From Lujinxingia vulgaris (GTDB lineage Bacteria > Myxococcota_A > Bradymonadia > Bradymonadales > Bradymonadaceae), in NCBI RefSeq assembly GCF_007997015.1, contig NZ_VOSM01000003.1, positions 496,001 to 560,000 of the forward strand: a stretch of DNA of 64,000 bases. The letters run 5' to 3'. The position numbers and the translations under genes were made by a program. This document shows positions 40,365 through 53,202 of the stretch, piece by piece (position 1 is the stretch's first letter; each line of letters opens with the position of its first letter). The notes below the pieces were generated by a model, which searched no databases, was not told the DNA's origin, and saw only the letters and a list, made by a program, of their open reading frames with translations.

Positions 40365-40916
40365 TTACTGGTGAGCCGCGTTGTAACGACGCACAAGCTC
40401 GTCGGTCAGGTTCATGCCGTCGGCCGCGTAGAGCACCGAGGACTCGGTGCGCTCCAGAATCAAGGTGTAGTTCTGCTCGCGGGCCATCGTGCGAATGATC
40501 GCGCGCATCTTGTCAAAGATGCCCTTGGTGGCCTCAGCCTCCTGCTGCGCGAGCTCGTTCTGGAGCTGCAGGTAGAGCTCCTGAAGTTCCTGCATCCGCC
40601 CCTGAAGCGCCATCACGCGCTCCTGGCGGGCCTCCTCCGAGAGCATCATCGCCTGCTGCTCAAGCTCCTGACGCATCTCCAGAACTTCATTCTGCTTGGT
40701 GTCGAGGCGTTCCTGGCGCTGCTGAAACTCGCGCTCCAGACGAGCCTTTACGCGCTTGCCCTCCTCAATGGAGTTGAGCGCCTCCTGCATATCGACATAG
40801 CCGATCTTCACATCCTGGGCGCTGGCCGTCGACAGCCCCCCCAGAATCACGGCGGCGGCCATCATCAACGCCACCATCAGGCGGCCCATCGACTTGCTCA
40901 GTTGCATGCTGCTCAT
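40365..40916 (-). CDS. skp: OmpH/Skp-family periplasmic chaperone
   Basis: 183 residues from ATG 40916, with GGGAG five bases away. A signal peptide ends STASAQ, then the conserved strand KIGYVDMQEALNSIEEGKR, two long Gln/Glu-rich helices (about 55-140) forming the tentacle hairpin, and the closing block YTLILERTESSVLYA with the final NLTDELVRRYN helix. Skp binds unfolded outer-membrane proteins in transit to the BAM complex. Its position directly downstream of bamA (66 bases) is a classical arrangement. Confidence 0.92.
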   Translation of the reverse strand: MSSMQLSKSMGRLMVALMMAAAVILGGLSTASAQDVKIGYVDMQEALNSIEEGKRVKARLEREFQQRQERLDTKQNEVLEMRQELEQQAMMLSEEARQERVMALQGRMQELQELYLQLQNELAQQEAEATKGIFDKMRAIIRTMAREQNYTLILERTESSVLYAADGMNLTDELVRRYNAAHQ

Positions 40917-40982
40917 CACGTCTCCCTTGGTCCAGATGATTCTACGACGCTCGGCCGGGGCTCCCCGCCGGGTCGTCTAAAC

Positions 40983-43466
40983 TTAAAATGCGTTCTGAAT
41001 GCTGAAATCAAACACCAGCGGCTTCTCACCCGAGAGCTTCTGCAGGGGCACACCCCATTCAAAGCGCAGCGGCCCGATCGGACTGAACCAGCGCACCCCG
41101 AAGCCCACCGTCGTGCGCAGCGCATCGGCGTAGCGGTTGGCGTCGTCGCTCATCAGGTCGAGCTTGAGGGTGAAAGGGGTCCCATCGTCAAATGCATTCC
41201 CCACATCCGTAAAGACCACCCCGGTCACGTTGCCCGCGGCGAGGATCGGAAACTCGACCTCGGCGGTCAGCACAAGGCGTTTGTTGCCGCCGTAGTGGAA
41301 CTCGCTCAGCCCGCCCGAGGGGTCATCGCTCGACCCGGGCACGCGCCGGCTCGGTCCGAGCGTGTAGCGATCAAAACCGCGAATGGTGTCGGGCCCGCCT
41401 GCAAAGTAGCGCTCGAAGATCGGCACGGGGCGCTCCGATGAGGTGCTCGTGACAAAGCCCAGGTTGCCGTTGAGGCGCAGCACCATGTTCCAGAAGAGCG
41501 GGAAGTAGAAGCGCGCATCGAGGTCATACTTGATGAACTCATTCTCACTGGCCGTCAGCGTGCCATCGGCAACTTCAACCCGCGCCGAGTGGTACATCCC
41601 GCGCCTGGGGAAGATGCGGTTGTCGCGCGTATCAAGGTAAGCCCCCAGGCGCACACTGCTCGTCAGACCGCCCGTAAAGAGTGGCGAGGCCGGCTGCACG
41701 TTGGTGCCGGAGTAGCCGCCCGGCTCCACCTGAACATCTTCGAGCTTGTAGGTCAGCGAGGTTGAGAGCGCGTCACCGATCTCCAGCCCCAGCAGCTCGC
41801 CAAGCGGGTAGCCGAAGGTGAGGTTGCCCCCGGTCGAGACGCGCGAGAAGTCCTGGTAGAGGTAATCGAAGTTGTAGAGGTCCACCGCAAACTGCCAGCG
41901 GCTGCCCAGCAACCAGGGCTCGGAGAAGCGCAGGTTAAAGAGTCGCCGAATCCCCGAGGCCTGAATGCTCAACGCCAGCGACTGACCGCGCCCCAGCAGG
42001 TTCTCCTGGGAGACCTGCCCCTGGAAGATGAAGCTCTCCTGGCTGGAGAGGCCCGCGCCGATCTGGAAGGTGCCGGTGGGGCGCTCTTTGATCTCGATGC
42101 GCAGGTCCACCACATCGGGCGAAGACGTGGGCTGGCTGGTCACAGTGACTTGCTCAAAATAACCCAGGCGCTCCACACGCGCTCGCGACTGCTCGATGGC
42201 GCTGGCCGAATAAAGCTGCCCTTCCTCAATCACAAGCTCGCGGCGCACGACCTTATCACGGGTCTTTATGTTGCCCACGACTTCGATGCGCCCGATCGAG
42301 ACCAGCGGCCCCTGCGTGATCGTCAGCGCCAGGTTCACCCGCGAGGGGTCTTCCTGGGTGGGAATGGGCTGCGGCAGCACGCGCGCGTTGGCATAACCGG
42401 CATCCTGATAAAAACGCTGGATGCGCTGAATGCCCATCTGCATATCGCCCCAGAGCAACACGTCATCGGACTCAAGCTCGATCATCTCGCGGAGCTGTTC
42501 TTCGTCCGCGAGCAGGTCACCCTGAATGTTGACCTCATTGAGGTAATGCTGGACGCCCTCATCGATGCGGATCGTCAGGTAGAGGTCGCGCTTATCACGT
42601 GAGAGTCGAATCGTCGGCTCATCGACCTGAACCTGCAGATAACCGTTGTGGTAGTAGTAGAGCACCAGGCGCTGCAGATCGTCCTGGAAGTCCTGCTCCC
42701 GGAAGTTTCCGAACTTCGTCAGAAACGACAGCCAGTGCCCCTCGCGGGTGGCCATGATGTTTTTGAGTTCGGCGTCTTCGATCTCGGAGTTACCGAGGAT
42801 CGTCACCCGTTTGACGCGAACCCTGGAGTATTCGCGGATCTCGAAGGTGACCACCGCCAGATCTTCGCGGCCTTCCACGCTGTCGATCTCGTAGTCGACC
42901 TCAGCCAGGTAATGGCCCTTCTCGCGGTAGAGCTCCTGGATGGCGGTGGCGCTGCGGTTGATGTCGGCGAAGTTCGCGATGGCGAAGCGCTGCAGCTCCA
43001 CCACCTCTTCGATATCTTCGGTGCTCACGGCGTCGTTGCCGCGGTAGCGGATGGCGTCGATCGCCGGCTTCTCGTCGACGATGTAAGTCAGCACCACCCC
43101 CTGATCGGTGGCGGTCGCGTCGACCCGGACATCATCGAAATATCCCAGCGCAAAGATGCGCCGAATATCCTCACTGACCTGCTCGCGCGAGAGGGCCATA
43201 CCGGCTCGCTGGCGAGCGCGGTCGAGGATGGAGGCCGCCTCCACACGGCGGTTTCCCTGGACGCGCACCTCGGCGATGTCCTGGCCCTCGGTGCCGGCTT
43301 CGCCGCTCGGCAACTGCGCCGTCTGACGCGGCGCCACCGGCGCACTATCCAGAATCTCGGGGCGCTCCAGCTGCGGCATCCCCTGGGCGTGCAGCGCCGT
43401 CGGCATCCCGATCAGCCCCACAAGTGCGCATAGCAGCAGCGCCGCCCTTAGCTTTCCATCAACCAT
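40983..43466 (-). CDS. bamA: Outer-membrane protein assembly factor BamA
   Basis: 827 residues from ATG 43466 (AGGA upstream; an earlier ATG at 43487 has no site). A signal peptide is followed by a Pro/Gln linker, five POTRA domains (about 50-430, beginning IAEVRVQGNRRVEAASI, with later YLQVQVDEPTIRLS and ISIGRIEVVGN-like starts) and a 16-strand Omp85 barrel. The barrel has the family motif region GPDTIRGFDRYTLGP (the VRGF-type loop) and ends GPLRFEWGVPL...FSIQNAF with terminal Phe. It inserts beta-barrel proteins into the outer membrane. It lies between lolD and skp. Confidence 0.95.
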   Translation of the reverse strand: MVDGKLRAALLLCALVGLIGMPTALHAQGMPQLERPEILDSAPVAPRQTAQLPSGEAGTEGQDIAEVRVQGNRRVEAASILDRARQRAGMALSREQVSEDIRRIFALGYFDDVRVDATATDQGVVLTYIVDEKPAIDAIRYRGNDAVSTEDIEEVVELQRFAIANFADINRSATAIQELYREKGHYLAEVDYEIDSVEGREDLAVVTFEIREYSRVRVKRVTILGNSEIEDAELKNIMATREGHWLSFLTKFGNFREQDFQDDLQRLVLYYYHNGYLQVQVDEPTIRLSRDKRDLYLTIRIDEGVQHYLNEVNIQGDLLADEEQLREMIELESDDVLLWGDMQMGIQRIQRFYQDAGYANARVLPQPIPTQEDPSRVNLALTITQGPLVSIGRIEVVGNIKTRDKVVRRELVIEEGQLYSASAIEQSRARVERLGYFEQVTVTSQPTSSPDVVDLRIEIKERPTGTFQIGAGLSSQESFIFQGQVSQENLLGRGQSLALSIQASGIRRLFNLRFSEPWLLGSRWQFAVDLYNFDYLYQDFSRVSTGGNLTFGYPLGELLGLEIGDALSTSLTYKLEDVQVEPGGYSGTNVQPASPLFTGGLTSSVRLGAYLDTRDNRIFPRRGMYHSARVEVADGTLTASENEFIKYDLDARFYFPLFWNMVLRLNGNLGFVTSTSSERPVPIFERYFAGGPDTIRGFDRYTLGPSRRVPGSSDDPSGGLSEFHYGGNKRLVLTAEVEFPILAAGNVTGVVFTDVGNAFDDGTPFTLKLDLMSDDANRYADALRTTVGFGVRWFSPIGPLRFEWGVPLQKLSGEKPLVFDFSIQNAF

Positions 43467-43507
43467 CACATCTGTTCCTGAGAGCATTTCGAAGTGGGCG
43501 CGCGTAA

Positions 43508-44339
<832 letters not shown>

Positions 44340-44347
<8 letters not shown>

Positions 44348-45923
44348 AACGAAGCCCCTCTACCGGACGCATCTTCGCGGCCTGGTACGATGGATACAAT
44401 GTGGCCAGGAAGCTGATCAGGATGGTGCTCAACACCACCGCCACAACCTCCAGGCGGTCAACCTCAACCGGAAGGGTCGAGATATAATAAACCTCGGAGT
44501 CCAGCGGCAGGCCCACCGTCTGGAGCAAGTAGCAAATCAAAAGCCCCATCCCCAGCCCGGCCGCCGCGCCCACCGCCCCGATCACCACCCCCTGGAACAT
44601 AAAGACGCGCATGATGCCGCCGTCGCTGGCCCCCATCGACTTGAGGATGGCGATCTCACGGGCCTTCTCGATGACGATCATGATCAGCATCGCCACGATG
44701 CTAAAACTCGCGACCAGGATGATGAAGATCAGCACCAGGAACATCGCGATCTTCTCGAGCTTGAGCGCAAAGAAGAGGCTGCTGTTCATCTGCTGCCAGT
44801 CCATCACGCGAAGCTCTGGCGAGAAGATCTCACGCAGGCGCTCCCCCACCGCCAGAACCTCCTCGACGTTGTCGGTGCGAAGCTCCACGCCGGTGGCCCC
44901 CTCAAAGTCGAGCAGGCGCGCGGCGTCATCGAGCGAGGTAAACGCCGCGTTGGCGTCGTATTCGTACATCCCGCTGTAAAACACCCCGACAATGCGAAAG
45001 GGCCGGCTCCGCGGGATAGGTCCCGAGGGTCCCATCTCGCCACGGGGCGTGACCACGTTGACCTCATCGCCCAGACGCACCTGCAGCGAGGTTGCGAGCT
45101 CGGTCCCGATGATCAAACCGGGAAGCCGCCCATCATCCTGCGGCGCTTCATCAACAATGCCCGGCATCTCGCCACCGGCCTCATCGCCCTCCTCGCCGGG
45201 CAGCGCGGGCAAATCCCAGGCCTCTGCGCCGCTGTCGTCAAAGAGCGGCGGCATAAACCCCTCATCACCGCCGCGCTCGGCCTGCGGCTGCGGCGTCTCA
45301 TCGCTGACCTCATCGAGGTCGATGAGCGGAGGCAGGTCCTCGTCGGGTGCCGGCATAAAGTCGTCGCTGACACCCGTCGCGCCGCGCTTCGCGTCGATGG
45401 TCTCGCGCAGCTCCTTGCTCTCCTTATCGAGCCGATCGAGCAGAACTTCGAGCTCTTCGTCACGCTCCTCCTCGATGCGTTCCATCATCCCGCGCGAATC
45501 ACGCAGGTTGGAGAGCTCCCCTTTCTCAAGGTTTTCCAGAAGATCGGTGACCGTCCCCACCCGATCGACGTCGATGCCACGAAGCACCACGCCGCTCAGG
45601 TTGGTCGGCGAGGAGACCATCACCTCGCTCTCGATAAATGGGGAGGCGCCGACAACGCCTTCGACCTCCAGAGCGCGGTCGGCCACGGCGTTGGCGTCAT
45701 CGAGCGGGCCAAAATCCGGCTGCTGGATGACCACATGGGCCTTCGCCCCCAGAATTTTGCTGGTGAGGTCGGCGCGGAAGCCTCCCATCACACTGAGCAC
45801 GACGATCAACGCCGTCACGCCCAGCGCCACACCGCTGACCGCGATCAATGTGATGATCGAGACGACGCGGCTGCGCTGTTTGGCCATCAAATAACGACGG
45901 CCGACGAAGCTCTCATAAGACAT
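44340..45923 (-). CDS. lolC: LolC/LolE-type lipoprotein-releasing permease with an acidic periplasmic insertion
   Basis: 527 residues from ATG 45923 ([12 protein letters not shown]), compared with about 400-415 for the family. There is one N-terminal membrane helix (22-48), a large periplasmic MacB-like domain, then three helices in the C-terminal 170 residues ([23 protein letters not shown] and two more) and the terminal [13 protein letters not shown]. The extra length is a charged, Pro/Asp-rich stretch of about 125 residues (141-265) inserted just before [18 protein letters not shown]. There is a single C/E gene, so the complex is probably homodimeric (LolF-like arrangement). prfB lies 96 bases upstream. 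Confidence 0.88.
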
Positions 45924-46019
45924 CAGCTTCCCGTTGAGGGCATAGACGAGGGGAGCAGCACCGAGCGGCTGCAACCGGGCCACCGCCGCGTTGATTCCGC
46001 GCCGGTGGCCCGTTCTTTC

Positions 46020-47154
46020 TTACGCTTCGGCCGCTTCATCACCCTCAGATTGTCCGCCCGCCTTAAGCAGGTAGGCTTCCACGAAGGGGTCGAGGCCCCC
46101 GTCGAGCACCTTATCGACGTTGCCCTCGGTGTAGCCGGTGCGAACGTCTTTGATCTGCTTGTAGGGGTGCAGCACGTAAGAGCGAATCTGGCTACCGAAG
46201 GCCACATCCTTCTGCTCGGCGTGCTCATCAGCGGCCTTGTCGCGGCGCTCCTGCATCTCGCGCTCGTAGAGTTTGGCGCGAAGCATCTTCATCGCTGTGG
46301 CGCGGTTTTTATGCTGGGAGCGCTCATTCTGACAGGCCACCACAATCCCGGTGGGGATGTGCGTAAAACGCACCGCGGAGTCGGTTCGGTTAACGTGCTG
46401 ACCACCGGCACCGGAGGCGCGGTAGGTGTCGATGCGCAGATCGCTATCTTTGATCTCGATCTCGATATCGTCATCGATCTCGGGGGCCACCGACACCGCC
46501 GCAAAGCTGGTATGCCGACGCTTCGCGCTGTCAAAGGGGCTGATGCGCACCAGGCGATGCACGCCGGCCTCGGCTTTGAGATGACCGAACGCAAAGTCGC
46601 CGGTGACGTGCAGGTCGGCGCTCTTGATCCCCGCCTCATCGCCGGCCTGCTGGTCGGTGACTTCCACCTGCCAGCCCTTCTGCTCGACGTACCGCAGGTA
46701 CATCCGCAGGAGAATCGAGGCCCAGTCCTGGCTCTCGGTGCCCCCTGCCCCGGCGTTGATCGAGACAAAGGCGTTGTGGTCGTCGTGCTCGCCACTGAGC
46801 ATCCGGCGCGTCTCCAGACTCTGGACCGCGCTCTTCGTCTCCGTAATAAGCTGACCGGCGTCGGCAAGGGCCTGCGGATCGCCATCGGCCTCAGCGGCAA
46901 GCTCCAGGTAGAGCTCCGCCTCATCCAGACTCTCGAGCTGCGTCTCGTAACGCTCGATCACATCGACCAGCTCACCGCGCTCTTTCATCGTCGTCTGAGC
47001 GCGCTCTGCATCGTTCCAGAACTCCGGGTCCTGGCTTATCGCATCGAGTTCTTCGATCCTGGCTTTCTTTTGAGCCAGGTCAAAGATACCTCCCGAGCTC
47101 AACCAGCCGTTGACGAAGATCGCTGATACTCGAGCGAATCTCTTCACGGGTCAT
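46020..47154 (-). CDS. prfB: Peptide chain release factor 2, expressed by programmed +1 frameshift
   Basis: 377 residues when frames are joined: codons 1-24 from ATG 47154 (GGAGG seven bases upstream), then a shift at CTT TGA C into the frame running to 46020. The class I release-factor domains contain the stop-recognition tripeptide SPF and the peptidyl-hydrolysis motif GGQ (in SGAGGQHVNRTDS). RF2 terminates at UGA and UAA. A continuous start in the downstream frame would give a non-family N-terminus, so the frameshifted product is the correct model. It heads the lol/bam block, though it may be transcribed separately. Confidence 0.96.
47079..47094 (-). promoter_or_regulatory. prfB programmed frameshift site
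   Basis: On the minus strand the sequence is GGGAGG TAT CTT TGA C: an internal Shine-Dalgarno-like element, the slippery CTT, and an in-frame UGA at codon 25 followed by C. This is the autoregulatory element known from many bacteria: low RF2 slows UGA reading and favours the +1 shift. Confidence 0.95.
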
Positions 47155-47423
47155 GGCATGACCTCCATCTCGCCACGCAAAGACGCGTGGGTGGGTGTTT
47201 TGTCAAAAGGGGCGTATCGCCCGAAAATTCGCCACCTTCGGCGGCCGGGCGGTTGTAGCGCGCGGGCTCTCAAACTGTCAATCAGCCCTCTGCCCGCGGC
47301 GCATTTCCTGCAGAGAACAACGCGTAAACGAAAGCTCATCCCCGCAGAGTACGCGAGCGCCGCCCGCGCTGACGCGCGGACGACGCTCCTCTTCGGATTT
47401 GCCCCCTTTCTGGGGGCGCAACC

Positions 47424-49441
<2,018 letters not shown>

Positions 49442-49449
<8 letters not shown>

Positions 49450-50656
49450 GAGGATTCACCGCCCGTTGCGAGAGCTGGCTGATACGATCGGCCGCATCGA
49501 CCTCTTCTTTGCGCAGGTTCACATCCCAGGCGATCGTCTGCTCCGTGCCATCGAGGTTGTAGACATACTTGATGCGGTAGACGCCCTCACCGCGCGCCTC
49601 GGGCATCCAGCGGCACTTGCGCTCTTCTTTGCAGGACTCGAAAGCCTCGGCGGTGTCGGCCTGAGCGGTCAGCAGCCACTCCAGGGTCTCGATCAGGTCA
49701 GACTGGTCGAGCAAGGTCGCCAGCGCCTTACATCCGTCGCGGTGGCGAGGCTGGCGGCACTGGGTGCGCGCCGGGCCCAGCCAGCGGTTGGCTGCGACGC
49801 GCTGCTTCGGATCGTAGGTGCCAGGCATGATGCTCACACGGTCTGTGGGCTCAAACTCCTCGCCGACTCGCATGATCTGCGCGGCCTGCAGGTTCACCGC
49901 ACGAAGGGCGCGTTTATCAAAGTCGAACTCAAACTCGGCATAGGTCTGCTCGCCACCCTCGGTCCACTGAAAGTAGGCCCGAAAAAGGTTGTCGCGATCG
50001 TGATCGATGGTCCACCCCAGCACGGTATCGCCCTCACCGGAGCCCTCGCGCTGCTCGAAGTAGAGCAGCAGCGCGCCGCCCAGATTAATCCCGGCCGGGA
50101 AGCGGTGGTTGGTCATCGCCGAGACGACCTGCGCGGCCTTGTCGTAGTACTTCGACTCCTGGCCCTTCTCGGGGTCACTGGCGACCTGGGCAAGCACGTT
50201 TTTGGGCACCACTTTCTGGGTCTTCAGGTCCACAAGCCAGGCCGGTCCGATGCGGATATTGGCGTCTTGAAACCCGTAGCGCACAAGGAAAAACGAGGGC
50301 CCAAACTTCGTCTCCCCCCACCACTGAGCATGCCAGCCGGTGGACTCGGCCCCGGTGATTTTAAGTTTATCTTTGATGAACGCCTCGCTGGCGAGGAGCT
50401 CACCGACGGTGTTGGCTTCAACCTCACCGTCCTCGGATTGATTGACGCGAGAGCGCTGCACCAGCGCGATGGCGGCCTCACCCTGATCGGCCCAGGGGTT
50501 CTTGCGCTCTCTGGCTTCCCGCTGCTCGGCAACGGCCTGCTCGACGATCACCGTCTCGGCATCGCCTGTCAGCGCGATCACCATCAGCCCGCCAACCACG
50601 AGGATCAGCGCGACGACCAACCCCAATACGATCTGAAGAATTGTGCGTGTATCCAT
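49442..50656 (-). CDS. Single-pass membrane protein with a large periplasmic domain, unknown function
   Basis: 404 residues from ATG 50656 (MDTRTILQ), where the hydrophobic helix (about 6-30) directly follows; the longer frame would put it 19 residues deeper. The rest is a soluble, mixed alpha/beta domain with Trp-rich strands (GWHAQWWGETKFGPSFFLVRYG) and a Cys-containing segment (CRQPRHRDGC, CKEERKC). No family is recognised. It is followed by the JAMM-like gene with an eight-base overlap and preceded at 87 bases by the PP2C-type phosphatase, so these four genes up to enolase may be one transcript. Confidence 0.65.
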
Positions 50657-50743
50657 ACAATGGCGCCGTCGTAGAGTTGGGTGTTGCGGCGCGCTGCGCG
50701 CGCCTGCTCTCATCCCGCTGAGCGGGTCTGAATTGCCGGAAAC

Positions 50744-53029
50744 TTACTCGTCATCGTCGTCGACCAGGCCCATCAGCTCGGGTGAAATCATCACCTTGGC
50801 CTCCGGCGTCGGCTCGGCCATCCGCCGCGATGGCGAGCTGCGGACCTCCACCTCTCCGGCCAGCGCGGAAGGCGCAGCACTCGCCTCGGCCGGCTCCGCG
50901 TCCATCGGTGGAGCAGTCATCGAGACGTCGGCCTCACCACTTGCTGCGCTCGACGGCACTGGTGTGTTCCGGGCCTTCATGCGCTGGCGGAGACGCTCCT
51001 TCAGATCGAGGCTCGACTCGGCGCGCAGCGAACGAAGGCGCGCCAGGTCCGCGTCAATATCAACGGTCTTGCCGAGATCGTCGTCCTGGTCAGCGGGTGG
51101 CTCCGCGCCAGACTTTTCGGGGACGCCGCCGCCAAACATCGGCCCGGTCGTCGCCTCAATCTCCGCGCGGGAAAGCGGACGATCGAGCTGCACGGTCGCG
51201 CGAAGATCCTCTTCCGGCTCATCGAGATGAGCACCGCCGAAACTCACCGACGCCGACGCATTCTGCTCGGCGTCATCGCGCTCTGCGAACGCCTCATCGA
51301 CACCCCCGATCACCCAGTCGTCTGAAGCGCCGCTGGACTCTTCCTGAGGCGACTCCCAGGGGCTGAGCGTCACATCCCCGTCGGCCTTCGCGGCATCGAG
51401 TTCGTCATCATCACGCATCGGCGAGAGACGGACCGTGGGACGATGCGCGACGGCTTCCGGGGGAAGATCTTCCCACTCATCTTCGCTGACTTCATCAACA
51501 CTGGCCTCATCATCGCTGGCGACATCTCCCCAGCTCGCATCGGAGCCGTCCCAACCACCGAGGGAGGCGGCCAGCGGCGCATCATCGAGGGGAAGGCGAT
51601 CGTACTCGCGCGTCTCCTCATCATGCTCCGACGCAGTTGACGACGCGACCTCCGGCATCACCTCAGGCTCATCGGCCTCAACGCTCTCTTCGACATGCCC
51701 GTCGCTTTCCTCTGCGATCTTCTTGAGGTCTTCGGTGAACACGAGCGAGCCGGAAGGGGGCGTAAAGTCAACCGCGGCGTCCGGGTCTTCACGCCACTGG
51801 TCGGGGCTGAAGCGATACTCGGCGGGCACGCCCTGGAGGCGGTCGGCAAAGACCTGCACGAAGTTCCAGAGCAGCTTGATGGCCAGCCCGGGCGCGCTGC
51901 GCAGGATGCCCATAAAATCATCACGCGCGATCGCAAAGAGCGTGGTCGGCTCAAGCGCCTGCACCCGAAGTCGGTTGTCGCTGTCATCCTGGGCGTCGAT
52001 CAGCGCCATCTCACCGAAATGCTCCCCGGCGGTCAGGACGCTGACGCGTTGCCCGTCGAGGTGCAATGAGACAGAACCTCGCAGGATCACAAAGAGGCTG
52101 TGCGCCACATTCTCCGGTGAGGTGACGACCTCTTCGGGCTCCGCCTCGACCACCTCGCCAAGCCGACGGATGTGCTCAAGCTCGTTGGCCGCCAGGTAAT
52201 GGAAATACGGGGTGCTGCGGAGCATCTCGAGCACCGGCGCCACGTCGTTCTGCTCAGCCTCGGCGTCGACAGCGTCCACCACGATCACGGTGATGTTATC
52301 CTTACCACCGCTCTCGTTGGCGAAGTCGATGCATCGCGTGATGATCTCTTCGAGGACGTCGCCCGAGGTCATGTCGAGCACGTCGATCTCTTCCTCGAAA
52401 TACCCGCTGAGACCGTCGGAGCACATCATCATGCGATCGCCCGGCTCGATGCCAAACTCAAACGCATCGACCTCCACGAACTCTCGCACACCGACGGCGC
52501 GGGTGACCGCATTATTATGCGGGAAGTCGCGCTCTTTGGTGTCGGGGGGAAGTTTGCCCTGACGGATCATCTCGTTGAGCAGCGAGTGATCCATGGTGAT
52601 CTGCTCAACATCGCCCTCGCGCACCCGGTAGAGGCGAGAGTCGCCGACGTGGCCCACAAAGCCATGCGCCCCGCTGATAAGCAGCGCTGAGCAGGTTGTG
52701 CCCATGCCGCGGCGGCTGGCGTCTTGTTGGGCCATCTCGAAGATGCGGGCGTTGGCGGTCTGCACCGCCTGGCGCAACAGCTCCACCGTCGCCTGCTGGA
52801 CCTGCTTATCTTCCGGGGCCTCTTGAAGATGACTCAGAAGCTCGCCAGCCCCGGCGATGACCTCCCGCACCGTGCGTACGCACACCGCGCTGGCGACCTC
52901 GCCGGCGGCGTGGCCTCCCATCCCGTCGCAGACCACGAAGAGTTGCAGACGTTTGTCGACCAGGAAGTTATCTTCGTTATGGTCGCGGACGCGCCCGGTG
53001 TCCGTAGCGGCCCAGAACCGCAAATCCAT
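50744..53029 (-). CDS. PP2C-type protein phosphatase fused to a cyclic-nucleotide-binding domain
   Basis: 761 residues; GAGGAG lies before ATG 53029. Residues 1-250 are a PPM/PP2C phosphatase: RDHNEDNF, VCDGMGGHAAGE, GFVGHVGDSRLYR, MMCSDGLSG and GGKDNITVIVV, covering the metal-binding Asp residues. About 270-395 is a cNMP-binding (CRP-like) beta roll: SLFVILRGSVSLHLDGQRV and TAGEHFGEMALID, then a helical end. The phosphate-cassette position after GEMAL lacks the canonical R-A pattern (IDAQDDSDNRLRV), so ligand specificity is unclear. The C-terminal 360 residues are acidic and disordered-looking. It likely reverses Ser/Thr kinase signalling, perhaps tuned by a nucleotide. Confidence 0.9.
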   Translation of the reverse strand: MDLRFWAATDTGRVRDHNEDNFLVDKRLQLFVVCDGMGGHAAGEVASAVCVRTVREVIAGAGELLSHLQEAPEDKQVQQATVELLRQAVQTANARIFEMAQQDASRRGMGTTCSALLISGAHGFVGHVGDSRLYRVREGDVEQITMDHSLLNEMIRQGKLPPDTKERDFPHNNAVTRAVGVREFVEVDAFEFGIEPGDRMMMCSDGLSGYFEEEIDVLDMTSGDVLEEIITRCIDFANESGGKDNITVIVVDAVDAEAEQNDVAPVLEMLRSTPYFHYLAANELEHIRRLGEVVEAEPEEVVTSPENVAHSLFVILRGSVSLHLDGQRVSVLTAGEHFGEMALIDAQDDSDNRLRVQALEPTTLFAIARDDFMGILRSAPGLAIKLLWNFVQVFADRLQGVPAEYRFSPDQWREDPDAAVDFTPPSGSLVFTEDLKKIAEESDGHVEESVEADEPEVMPEVASSTASEHDEETREYDRLPLDDAPLAASLGGWDGSDASWGDVASDDEASVDEVSEDEWEDLPPEAVAHRPTVRLSPMRDDDELDAAKADGDVTLSPWESPQEESSGASDDWVIGGVDEAFAERDDAEQNASASVSFGGAHLDEPEEDLRATVQLDRPLSRAEIEATTGPMFGGGVPEKSGAEPPADQDDDLGKTVDIDADLARLRSLRAESSLDLKERLRQRMKARNTPVPSSAASGEADVSMTAPPMDAEPAEASAAPSALAGEVEVRSSPSRRMAEPTPEAKVMISPELMGLVDDDDE

Positions 53030-53202
53030 GGTGGCTCCTCAACTATGTCGCGCAGGGCGATCGGTCGGGCGCATCATAACCCAAAGTTCCCGATTCATCA
53101 TCCGGCCAGTTGGCTTTTTTGTCCGCTCGCGCCTCCCCCCGGTGTTCACCGCGCAGGACGCCAACACGTCCACGAACCCGGAGCGCTCACGCGCCCCTCT
53201 TC

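Noticed and set aside
47155-47423. Searched for a tRNA or small RNA between prfB and eno
   Set aside because: No cloverleaf arms, TTCRANY-like box or hairpin with a T run could be recognised.
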